Shown: positions 1-5,935 of the stretch, in pieces
How positions within the stretch are numbered: the first letter of the stretch is position 1
How the letters are laid out: each line of letters starts with the position of its first letter
Source of the DNA: an uncultured Sulfuricurvum sp.
GTDB lineage: Bacteria; Campylobacterota; Campylobacteria; Campylobacterales; Sulfurimonadaceae
Assembly (NCBI RefSeq): GCF_937936435.1
Contig: NZ_CALDDG010000004.1
Location: 1-6,413, forward strand
Length of the DNA: 6,413 bases
Reading direction: 5' to 3'
The notes under the pieces: generated by a model
Told to the model about the DNA's origin: nothing
Databases searched by the model: none
Seen by the model: the letters and a program-made list of their open reading frames with translations, nothing else
Program-made: the position numbers and the translations under genes

Positions 1-82
1 AGAGTGGATGGATACCAAATGGATCTACGACAATATTACCAGCGTGATCGATGATGCGAAGGTTATTATTAATCAACGCTGA
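1..82 (+). CDS. C-terminal fragment of an upstream gene, possibly an M23 peptidase
   Basis: Reading from base 2, an open frame of 26 codons runs to a TGA stop at 80-82. The visible tail begins EWMDTKWIYD and ends VIINQR. It is too short to show any catalytic motif, so the product cannot be named from the sequence. In Campylobacter jejuni the gene before lpxC is, as I recall, an M23-family cell-wall peptidase (Cj0131). Gene order therefore suggests the same here, but this is inference only. The stop lies 53 nt before the lpxC start, the largest gap in the window, so this gene may or may not be co-transcribed with lpxC. Confidence 0.5.
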   Translation, partial: EWMDTKWIYDNITSVIDDAKVIINQR

Positions 83-89
83 AAAACGG

Positions 90-110
90 TATAATTAGCG
101 ATACTATAAC
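90..110 (+). promoter_or_regulatory. Candidate promoter -10 boxes upstream of lpxC
   Basis: A perfect TATAAT occurs at 90-95 and a near match, TATAAC, at 105-110. Both lie in the 53-nt gap before lpxC. The region about 17 nt upstream of the first box (63-73) is A/T-rich but has no recognisable TTGACA. Campylobacterota sigma-70 promoters typically have a strong -10 and a poorly conserved -35, so this is compatible with a housekeeping promoter for the whole cluster. The evidence is motif plus position only. Confidence 0.35.
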
Positions 111-122
111 TATCGGACGGGA

Positions 123-129
123 AAGGGAG
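123..129 (+). promoter_or_regulatory. lpxC ribosome binding site
   Basis: The purine-rich AAGGGAG-type stretch lies 6 nt before the ATG at 136 and 9 nt before the adjacent ATG at 139. Either methionine could be used. The second ATG matches the usual LpxC N-terminus, which begins just before the K-x-V segment. An upstream ATG at 131 is followed at once by CTA TGA and cannot start the gene. Confidence 0.6.
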
Positions 130-135
130 AATGCT

Positions 136-1020
136 ATGATGCAAACAACGATCGGCAAAAGCGTCGAACTGGTAGGAATCGGGTTACACCGCGGTTCTCC
201 GGTGAAATTGCGTCTTGAGCCTTTGGGATGCAATAGCGGCATCGTCTTTTATCGCAGCGACGCGGGAGTGTCGATTCCGTTGGTTCCCGCCAATGTCGTT
301 GATACCAAAATGGCTACGGTGATCGGAAAAGAAGGGGTAACGATCTCTACGATCGAGCATATGCTCTCCGCGATTTACGCATACGGTATCGATAATCTCC
401 GTGTGATTGTCGATGCCGATGAAATTCCGGTGATGGACGGATCTTCGATGAGCTTTTGCATGCTTTTGGAAGAGGCCGGGATCATCGAGCAGGATATTCC
501 TAAAAAAATCATGCGGATAAAAAAAGAGGTGATTGTCCAAGAGGGGGACAAGTACGTCAAATTGATCCCTTCGAATGACATGAACTACGATTTTACAATC
601 AAATTCGCCCATCCCGTCATCGATAAACAGAGTTATGTTCTTGCGTTTACGAAAGAAAACTATAAAAAAGAGATCGCCCGTGCTCGGACATTCGGATTCG
701 TCCATGAGGTTCAGTACCTTCGTTCCAAAGGGCTTGCATTAGGCGGAAGCCTCGAAAATGCGGTCGTATTGGACGATAAAAAAGTACTTAATCCCGAGGG
801 ACTCCGGTTCGGAGACGAGTTCGTCCGTCATAAAATCCTCGATGCTATCGGCGATATGTCGTTGATCGGGATGAATTTTATCGGCAATTACGAAGCGTAT
901 GCGGGGAGCCATGACTTGAATCATAAACTCACGCTGGAACTTTTAAAAGATCCGGCGAATTACGAGGTTGTGGAGTTGGCCGCGGCCGAATCGAAAGAGC
1001 TGGCGAAAGCGTATGCATGA
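136..1020 (+). CDS. lpxC: UDP-3-O-acyl-N-acetylglucosamine deacetylase LpxC
   Basis: LpxC is a cytosolic zinc enzyme that removes the acetyl group from UDP-3-O-acyl-GlcNAc, the committed step of lipid A synthesis. The 294-residue product is normal full length for the family (about 300). Visible signatures are VGIGLHRG (13-20), STIEHMLSA (71-79), EIPVMDGSS (96-104), ARARTFGF (181-188), LALGGSLENA (200-209), GLRFGDEFVRHKILDAIGD (222-240) and the late GSHDLNHK (257-264). By alignment with the E. coli enzyme, the zinc ligands are His75, His232 and Asp236. Glu74 is the catalytic base, Lys233 and Asp240 are active-site residues, and His259 is the late catalytic histidine. Nothing is missing. Start choice lies between two adjacent ATGs (136 or 139). 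Its stop overlaps the next gene by 8 nt, which suggests it leads an operon. Confidence 0.97.
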   Translation: MMQTTIGKSVELVGIGLHRGSPVKLRLEPLGCNSGIVFYRSDAGVSIPLVPANVVDTKMATVIGKEGVTISTIEHMLSAIYAYGIDNLRVIVDADEIPVMDGSSMSFCMLLEEAGIIEQDIPKKIMRIKKEVIVQEGDKYVKLIPSNDMNYDFTIKFAHPVIDKQSYVLAFTKENYKKEIARARTFGFVHEVQYLRSKGLALGGSLENAVVLDDKKVLNPEGLRFGDEFVRHKILDAIGDMSLIGMNFIGNYEAYAGSHDLNHKLTLELLKDPANYEVVELAAAESKELAKAYA

Positions 1021-1465
1021 TGCGGTTGTCGTCGCACTTGGCACTCCCGTTCTCGTCGGTGTGTATGAAAACGGTGTTTTAGTCGAAACGATCCGAAGCG
1101 AGGGAATGGGTTCGGATGTACTGGCCGAGATATTCGGTCCGTTATGCAAGCGCTACTCTTTTTCCCATTTTATCTATGCCAAAGGTCCCGGAAGTTTTAT
1201 GGGGATCAAAGTCACGTATTTGTTTTTAAAAACTTTGAGTATTGTTCAAAAAGTTCCCCTTTTGGCAACGTATGCCTTCTTTTTTAACCAAAACAGCCCT
1301 ATCAAAGCAGTTGGAAAGCTCTATTTTGTTAAAAATAGCTCTACAATTGCTCTGGAACCGTTAGAAGCGCCGCAAATGAACGCTTTTGTACTTCCCGAGA
1401 CCATCGAGATAGAAAATTTTGATTCGGACAATCTCCCGTATTACGGGATCGATGCCGTAGGATAA
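1013..1465 (+). CDS. tsaB: Short TsaB (YeaZ)-like protein, tRNA t6A machinery homologue
   Basis: From the ATG at 1013 the product is 150 residues; an in-frame TTG at 968 would extend it deeper into lpxC and is less likely. The clearest signature is AKGPGSFMGIKVTYLFLKTL (56-75). It matches the TsaB segment GPGSFTGxRxG followed by a K/Q-G-L helix. TsaB is the ASKHA-fold partner that dimerises with TsaD to make threonylcarbamoyladenosine (t6A37) in tRNAs. Two features are odd. The protein is far shorter than usual TsaB (about 230), with most of the second lobe absent. The N-terminus (VVVALGTPVLVGVY, 5-18) also lacks the typical LAIDTS-type motif. C. jejuni and H. pylori carry a similarly placed short hypothetical gene, as I recall. 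The ribosome binding site is weak (GAAAGAG at 993-999, 13 nt away), so translation is probably coupled to lpxC. Family assignment is fairly firm; retention of t6A function is inferred. Confidence 0.72.
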   Translation: MHDAVVVALGTPVLVGVYENGVLVETIRSEGMGSDVLAEIFGPLCKRYSFSHFIYAKGPGSFMGIKVTYLFLKTLSIVQKVPLLATYAFFFNQNSPIKAVGKLYFVKNSSTIALEPLEAPQMNAFVLPETIEIENFDSDNLPYYGIDAVG

Positions 1466-1468
1466 GGA
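1464..1468 (+). promoter_or_regulatory. thrB ribosome binding site, deciding a TTG start
   Basis: AAGGA overlaps the TAA stop of the tsaB-like gene and sits 6 nt before a TTG at 1475. There is no ATG or GTG nearby that would keep the conserved N-terminal motif of ThrB. The spacing therefore supports the TTG start and coupling to the upstream gene. Confidence 0.65.
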
Positions 1469-1474
1469 AATTAT

Positions 1475-2356
1475 TTGTTCGTCAGTGTACCTGCAACGAG
1501 TGCTAATTTAGGCCCGGGATTTGATTCGTTGGGACTTGCCGTCGATTTACGAAATCAAGTCGAATTGGTCCCTTCCCGTTTTTTTACCGTCTCTATCAAA
1601 GGAGAAGGGGAAAATAATCCGAGATTAAAGGGAAATAACCTTTTTGTCAGTATTTTTAACGAGCATTATCGCCGTTTGACTCAGAAGCGTCAAAACTTCA
1701 AATTTACGTTTTATAACCAAATCCCGATGTCCAGAGGGCTTGGAAGCTCATCTGCCGTCATCGTCAGCGCGATCAGCTGTGCCCATGAAGCGGCAGGGGT
1801 AAAAGTTTCCAAAAGACGTATTCTCAATCACGCCCTCGTTTATGAAAGTCATCCGGATAATATCACTCCGGCGGTCATGGGGGGATTCAATGCGGCGATG
1901 GTAGAAAAACAAAAAGTTTTCTCTCAACAAAAGCATCTCCCCGATTATCTCAAGGCGGTTGTCGTTATCCCGAACAAACCGATCTCAACCGCAAAGTCGC
2001 GGACAACACTCCCGAAATCCTACAGCAAAGAAAATGCGGTTTTTAATCTCTCGCACACTGCCGTGACGGTCGGGGCGTTTTTTAATGAAGATTGGGAGAT
2101 GCTCCGTCTGGCGACACAGGACCGGTTTCATCAAAAAGTGCGTATGAAAATGTTGCCGGAACTCTTTGCCGTTCAAAAAATGGCGTACGACAATGGTGCA
2201 TTGATGTCGACACTTTCGGGGAGCGGATCGACTTTTTTTAACATGGTCTACGATCAGGACGCTCAAATGTTGGCGGAAAAATTTAAGGCGGAATTCACCG
2301 ATTTTGAGGTTAAAATTTTAAGCTTTGATAATCATGGACTTGTCGTCGAACGATAA
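1475..2356 (+). CDS. thrB: Homoserine kinase ThrB (GHMP kinase family)
   Basis: This cytosolic enzyme phosphorylates L-homoserine with ATP to O-phosphohomoserine, the penultimate step to threonine. The 293-residue product has the GHMP layout. Motif 1, PATSANLGPGFDSLG, is at 6-20. The phosphate-binding motif 2, PMSRGLGSSSA, is at 84-94. The homoserine-kinase-type segment ESHPDNITPAVMGG is at 124-137. Motif 3, LSGSGSTFF, is at 247-255. The NLGPGFDSLG and HPDNI wording separates it from mevalonate, galactose and shikimate kinases of the same superfamily. Translation starts at TTG, supported by an AAGGA 6 nt upstream. Length is within the family range (about 290-310). It lies between tRNA-modification and translation genes; the threonine it helps make is a substrate for t6A, a possible but unproven reason for the pairing with the tsaB-like gene. 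Confidence 0.95.
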   Translation: MFVSVPATSANLGPGFDSLGLAVDLRNQVELVPSRFFTVSIKGEGENNPRLKGNNLFVSIFNEHYRRLTQKRQNFKFTFYNQIPMSRGLGSSSAVIVSAISCAHEAAGVKVSKRRILNHALVYESHPDNITPAVMGGFNAAMVEKQKVFSQQKHLPDYLKAVVVIPNKPISTAKSRTTLPKSYSKENAVFNLSHTAVTVGAFFNEDWEMLRLATQDRFHQKVRMKMLPELFAVQKMAYDNGALMSTLSGSGSTFFNMVYDQDAQMLAEKFKAEFTDFEVKILSFDNHGLVVER

Positions 2357-2376
2357 CTAAGAAAGTATTGGATATA

Positions 2377-2631
2377 ATGGCGCAAAAGTTACATCAGCCT
2401 ATACGAATGTGTGTGGCGTGTCGTGAGCGTTTCGCTCAATCTGCACTTCTGCGGCTTCAATGCCGTGAGGGGATATTGGAACCTTATTCATATAAGGGGA
2501 GAAGCTTTTATCTATGTATATCATGCGTGGAACACAAAAAGACTCCGGGTCAGTTGGCTCGTCAATGCAAAAACGGTGCAACAGAGATGTTAATGAATCG
2601 GTTAAAGGAGATCATCGTTAATGATGGATAA
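2377..2631 (+). CDS. ylxR: YlxR/RnpM-family (DUF448) RNA-binding protein
   Basis: The 84-residue product from the ATG at 2377 matches the YlxR (DUF448) family. The signature PIRMCVACRERF (8-19) is followed by LLRLQC (24-29) and GRSFYLC (41-47). YlxR is nearly always encoded next to infB. The Bacillus subtilis protein has been described as a modulator of RNase P and renamed RnpM; whether that holds here is unknown. An in-frame TTG at 2368 would add three residues, but it leaves almost no spacing from the purine-rich AAGAAAG at 2359-2365. That stretch is 11 nt from the ATG. Two CxxC pairs are visible (Cys12/Cys15 and Cys47/Cys50), which could hold a metal. The 3' end overlaps infB by 11 nt. Confidence 0.85.
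   Translation: MAQKLHQPIRMCVACRERFAQSALLRLQCREGILEPYSYKGRSFYLCISCVEHKKTPGQLARQCKNGATEMLMNRLKEIIVNDG
2604..2610 (+). promoter_or_regulatory. infB ribosome binding site inside ylxR
   Basis: AAAGGAG lies within the last codons of ylxR, 10 nt before the ATG at 2621 and 13 nt before a second in-frame ATG at 2624. It favours the first ATG, giving an 11-nt overlap with ylxR. Confidence 0.65.
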
Positions 2632-5152
2632 AGTAAGAGTTCATGAGATTGCCAAGGAACTTGGTATCAATTCCAAAGAGGTAGTGGATAAAGCGGCCGC
2701 AATGGGGTTGAATGTTAAAACTGCTTCGAGTTCGGTCTCGATCGAGGAAGCTGAGCAAATCATGAACTATATCATGAGCGGGGCTGCGACGGAAACGGCA
2801 GCGCCGAAATCTTCTTCTAAATCAGTTTCTTCCGAGGAATTTGCAACCGCGGTATCGGCACCGGTAGAAACAGTTCACGCCCAATCTGATACAGTGGGTA
2901 AAGAAGAGTTTCCGGAAGAAGCTGCAGCCGATGCGGAACCGCAAAAACGCTCCGGTCTTAAAATTGTCAAGAAAAAACGTCCTGTCGAAGAAGAATATAT
3001 CGCACCGGTACGTCAAGAAGCTACGGCCGTATCGAGTTACGGAAAATTGAGCGAACAGGCTCAACGCGAATTGGAAGCGAAAAAAGCGAAAAAAGCACAG
3101 AATAATAATGCCCCGGTACAGAAAAAAGATCAGGGTGTCCGTCTGGATATTTTCGGAGGCGGTATTTCCGATGTGTCGATGGACTACGAAGACGAACAGA
3201 TCGTTTTGATGGATTTCAACGATCTAAGTGCCAAAATCGAGCCGGAAGAGGAACAAAAACCTAAAGAAAAAAAACCGATAGGGCGAAATTCCGGGAAAAA
3301 ACAGGGTGCGAATAAAAACAAACCGCGTCAAGTGTCTCGTGAAGCACGTAAAAAGTACACCCGCGATGCAAAAGAAGATGAAGTCATTACCCACGTCGAA
3401 ATCCCCGAAGATATCCGTGTTTATGAATTTGCGGATAAAGTGCGACAGCCGCTCTCCGAAGTAATTAAGATCCTTTTCAATCTCGGAATGATGGTAACGA
3501 AAAACGATTTCCTCGGAAAAGATGAAATCGAAATTTTGGCGAGCGAATTTGGCGTCGAGGTAACGACGATCGATCCGAAAGATGCATTCAACTACGAAAG
3601 TGCTTACGAAGAGACGGAAGAGAGTGAAGAAGGGCTTGAAGAACGCCCACCGGTTATTACCATCATGGGGCATGTCGACCACGGTAAAACGTCGCTTTTG
3701 GATGCAATTCGTAATGCCAAAGTTGCACACGGCGAAGCGGGAGGAATTACCCAGCATATCGGTGCCTATTCCGTTGAACAACACGGTAAATTGATTACGT
3801 TCCTCGATACTCCGGGACATGAAGCCTTTAGTGCGATGCGTGCACGCGGTGCACAACTGACCGATATCATCGTTATCGTTGTCGCCGCGGATGACGGAGT
3901 CAAGCCCCAAACCCGGGAATCGGTGAAACATGCGCAGGAAGCCAAAGTTCCGGTCATCGTTGCAGTCAACAAAATGGACAAACCGGGAGCTAATCCGGAT
4001 ATGGTCAAAGCACAAATGGCGGAACTCGGTCTTAATCCTGTCGATTGGGGCGGAGATATTGAATTCGTCGGTGTGTCGGCTAAAGCGATGACCGGAATCG
4101 ACGATTTGCTCGAAGCGATTCTGCTCCAAGCGGAGATTATGGAACTTAAAGCAAATCCGACCAATATGGCCAAAGCGGTAGTTGTCGAGTCTACGTTGGA
4201 AAAAGGGCGAGGACCGGTAGCCACCGTCATCGTCCAAAACGGAACGTTGAGAGTCGGAGATAATATCGTGTGCGGAAGCGCATACGGGCGGGTTCGCGCA
4301 TTGGTAAACGACCGTAAAGCACAGCTCCAAAAAATAGGACCGAGTGAGACTGCCGTCGTGGTGGGTTTAAGTGACGTGCCGCCGTCGGGTGAAGTCTTGA
4401 TGGTTATGGAAAGCGATAAAGAAGCGCGCGAGTTTGCTCAAAAACGGTATGAATACGATCGTCACCGCGAGCTTTCACACAGCACCAAAACAACGCTTGA
4501 CGAACTTAGCTCATTGATTGCCGAGGGACGCTTGAAAGCCCTGAAAGTGGTTCTAAAAACCGACGTACACGGATCACTTGAAGCGATTCGATCCGCTCTT
4601 TCTGAACTCCGTAACGAAGAGGTAAAAGTTGAAGTTATCTCCAGCGGCGTCGGCGGTATTACCGAGAATGACGTTGCGTTGGTGAACAATAGTGAGAACT
4701 GTATGCTGGTCGGGTTTAACGTCCGTCCGACGGGTAACGTCAATGCCTTGGCAAAACAGATGGGAATTAAAATCAATACCTACTCGATCATTTATCAGTT
4801 GATTGATGACGTTACGGCGATGTTGACCGGTATGATGGCTCCGCAATTCCGCGAAGAGAACACAGGTCAAGCCGAAGTGCGTGATACCTTTCCGATGCCT
4901 AAAGGCGGCGGAACAATCGCAGGATGTGTGGTTGTCGACGGTAAACTTGTACGCGGCGGAATGGTTCGCGTTATTCGTGAGGGCGTCGTTATCCATGAGG
5001 GTGACCTTACCTCTCTTCGCCGTTTCAAAGACGATGTCAAAGAGGTTACCAAAGGATTTGATTGTGGGGTTGTCCTTAACGGATACACCGATGTCAAAGT
5101 GGGCGACGTTATCGAAACCTTTACCAAAATCGAGAAAAAAGTATCCCTGTGA
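2621..5152 (+). CDS. infB: Translation initiation factor IF-2
   Basis: IF2 is the GTPase that places fMet-tRNA on the 30S subunit and promotes 50S joining. The 843-residue product has the full bacterial layout. The first IF2_N module is at about 4-52. A charged, low-complexity linker covers about 53-257. A second IF2_N module (VYEFADKVRQPLSEVIKIL, 267-285) lies at about 263-314, followed by an acidic hinge (326-343). The G domain carries G1 GHVDHGKT (350-357), G2 GGITQHIG (374-381), G3 DTPGH (396-400), G4 NKMD (450-453) and G5 SAK (486-488). Beta-barrel domain II follows from about 518, with VESTLEKGRGPVATVIVQNG at 522-541. Domain III covers about 636-730. The C-terminal fMet-tRNA-binding domain is at about 752-839, including KGGGTIAGC (761-769) and GFDCGVVLNGYTDVKVGD (812-829). 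Length is close to other family members (E. coli about 890). All GTPase motifs are intact. It ends in a GTGA overlap with rbfA. Confidence 0.98.
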   Translation: MMDKVRVHEIAKELGINSKEVVDKAAAMGLNVKTASSSVSIEEAEQIMNYIMSGAATETAAPKSSSKSVSSEEFATAVSAPVETVHAQSDTVGKEEFPEEAAADAEPQKRSGLKIVKKKRPVEEEYIAPVRQEATAVSSYGKLSEQAQRELEAKKAKKAQNNNAPVQKKDQGVRLDIFGGGISDVSMDYEDEQIVLMDFNDLSAKIEPEEEQKPKEKKPIGRNSGKKQGANKNKPRQVSREARKKYTRDAKEDEVITHVEIPEDIRVYEFADKVRQPLSEVIKILFNLGMMVTKNDFLGKDEIEILASEFGVEVTTIDPKDAFNYESAYEETEESEEGLEERPPVITIMGHVDHGKTSLLDAIRNAKVAHGEAGGITQHIGAYSVEQHGKLITFLDTPGHEAFSAMRARGAQLTDIIVIVVAADDGVKPQTRESVKHAQEAKVPVIVAVNKMDKPGANPDMVKAQMAELGLNPVDWGGDIEFVGVSAKAMTGIDDLLEAILLQAEIMELKANPTNMAKAVVVESTLEKGRGPVATVIVQNGTLRVGDNIVCGSAYGRVRALVNDRKAQLQKIGPSETAVVVGLSDVPPSGEVLMVMESDKEAREFAQKRYEYDRHRELSHSTKTTLDELSSLIAEGRLKALKVVLKTDVHGSLEAIRSALSELRNEEVKVEVISSGVGGITENDVALVNNSENCMLVGFNVRPTGNVNALAKQMGIKINTYSIIYQLIDDVTAMLTGMMAPQFREENTGQAEVRDTFPMPKGGGTIAGCVVVDGKLVRGGMVRVIREGVVIHEGDLTSLRRFKDDVKEVTKGFDCGVVLNGYTDVKVGDVIETFTKIEKKVSL
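3077..3094 (+). repeat. Tandem duplication of a 9-bp unit in the infB linker
   Basis: The unit GCGAAAAAA occurs twice back to back, in frame, encoding AKKAKK in the linker of IF2 (residues 153-158). A third, diverged GCA follows. It is a small coding repeat of the kind that lengthens or shortens the linker without breaking the frame. Confidence 0.6.
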
Positions 5153-5514
5153 CACCGGCACAAATCAAAGTCAAACGGACGGAGTCGATTCTCAAAGAGT
5201 TGATCCCCGAAGCGATTTCTCAACTTTCCGATGCACGTGTGCGTGAAGTGGATGTCATCGATGTCCATTGTTCACGCGGACGTAGCGATGCGAAAGTTTA
5301 TCTCGATCCGCACGATTACACACCGCAAGAGCAAGCGGCATTTTTAAAACTGCTTGAAAAAGCCCGTCCGATCATTGAAGAGCATTGTATGAAAGATCAG
5401 GGATGGTTTCGAAGTCCCCGTATGACGTTTGTTTTTGACGATACCCTCAAGCGAAGTCAAAATATTGAAGCCCTCTTCGCACAAATCGCCAAGGAGAAGA
5501 AAAATGAGTCTTGA
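5149..5514 (+). CDS. rbfA: Ribosome-binding factor A (30S maturation)
   Basis: RbfA is a small KH-fold protein that binds pre-30S particles near the 16S 5' helix and aids late maturation. The 121-residue product has the family length. A helical N-terminus (VKRTESILKELIPEAISQL, 8-26) is followed by the strand segment VREVDVIDVH (31-40) and SDAKVYLD (46-53). The typical end is SPRMTFVFDDTLKRSQNIEALF (89-110), equivalent to the FxxDxxxxRxxxIxxLL signature. It is divergent from the E. coli protein, with Cys41-Ser-Arg-Gly in the loop before the AKVY strand. The start is GTG at 5149, overlapping the infB TGA by 4 nt (GTGA). Only a weak purine run (about 5131-5137) precedes it, so initiation is probably by coupling to infB termination. 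It overlaps rimP by 11 nt. Confidence 0.88.
   Translation: MTPAQIKVKRTESILKELIPEAISQLSDARVREVDVIDVHCSRGRSDAKVYLDPHDYTPQEQAAFLKLLEKARPIIEEHCMKDQGWFRSPRMTFVFDDTLKRSQNIEALFAQIAKEKKNES
5491..5496 (+). promoter_or_regulatory. rimP ribosome binding site inside rbfA
   Basis: A consensus AAGGAG lies 7 nt before the ATG at 5504. It fixes the rimP start and rules out in-frame upstream TTG starts deep within rbfA. Confidence 0.75.
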
Positions 5515-5935
5515 GAGCGATATCAAAAAAATGGTCGAATCGATCGGCTTGTCCCTCTATGATACAGCCGTTTTCAACGAAAATGAAAACACGATCTTCC
5601 GTGTGAGCGTTACCGCACCGGGCGGAGTAAGTTTGGATCAGTGTGTCGAAGCGACCCATCTTATTTCACCGCTACTTGATGTTACGCCTCCGGTCGGCGG
5701 AGAATACCGCTTGGAAGTGAGCTCACCCGGGATAGAGCGTAAACTCAAAACGCTCGATCATTTTGCTCAATCCATCGGGGAAAAAGTTGTTTTCTCGACG
5801 GTAAACAAAGAAAAATTTGACGGTGAAGTGGTATCAGTAGAAAACGAAGAGATCACCATTAAAACGAAAGAGGGAGAGACGCACAGTGTCCCTTTCCGCT
5901 CTATCAGCAAGGCTAAAACCTACTTCGAGTGGTAA
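5504..5935 (+). CDS. rimP: Ribosome maturation factor RimP
   Basis: RimP helps assemble the 30S subunit, notably around uS12. The 143-residue product has the usual two-domain form. The N-terminal domain (about 1-78) contains IGLSLYD (14-20), VSLDQCVEATHLISPLLD (42-59) and the signature YRLEVSSPGIER (68-79). The C-terminal Sm-like barrel (about 82-143) contains GEKVVFST (92-99), FDGEVVSVENEEITIK (105-120) and the end segment VPFRSISKAKTYFEW (129-143), equivalent to the I-xKA-L ending of the family. Length is typical (about 140-155). The start at 5504 is set by AAGGAG 7 nt upstream. In many bacteria rimP lies before nusA and infB; here it follows rbfA and nusA is not adjacent. It overlaps the next gene by one base (TAATG). 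Confidence 0.93.
   Translation: MSLESDIKKMVESIGLSLYDTAVFNENENTIFRVSVTAPGGVSLDQCVEATHLISPLLDVTPPVGGEYRLEVSSPGIERKLKTLDHFAQSIGEKVVFSTVNKEKFDGEVVSVENEEITIKTKEGETHSVPFRSISKAKTYFEW

Noticed and set aside
184..705. A 173-codon minus-strand open frame opposite lpxC
   Set aside because: The plus-strand frame carries all LpxC catalytic motifs. The antisense translation is biased in composition and lacks any family signature.
968..1012. Extended TTG start for the tsaB-like gene
   Set aside because: The added 15 residues are Trp/Pro/Arg-rich, read from lpxC coding sequence in another frame, and do not resemble a TsaB N-terminus. The ATG at 1013 gives a family-like hydrophobic strand at once.
2373..2378. 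Perfect TATAAT just before and into the ylxR start codon
   Set aside because: It overlaps the ATG, so transcription would start inside the gene. No -35-like element sits at proper spacing; the nearest TTG-type hexamer is about 27 nt away. A chance match is likely.
2411..2593. A 60-codon plus-strand open frame inside ylxR
   Set aside because: It overlaps the YlxR frame completely, lacks a ribosome binding site and has no recognisable motif.
3080..3086. A AAA AAG heptamer in infB as a possible programmed frameshift site
   Set aside because: Its phase is AAA AAA G, not the X XXY YYZ phase needed for tandem slippage. No stem-loop was evident downstream, and the zero frame is intact IF2.
3224..4330. 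A 368-codon open frame on the minus strand opposite infB
   Set aside because: It lies wholly antisense to the conserved IF2 G domain. Its translation is Phe/Arg/His-rich with no recognisable motif, as expected of a shadow frame.
5429..5503. Upstream-extended start for rimP
   Set aside because: The ATG at 5504 has a consensus AAGGAG 7 nt upstream and begins with the expected RimP N-terminal helix. The extension is rbfA read in another frame.
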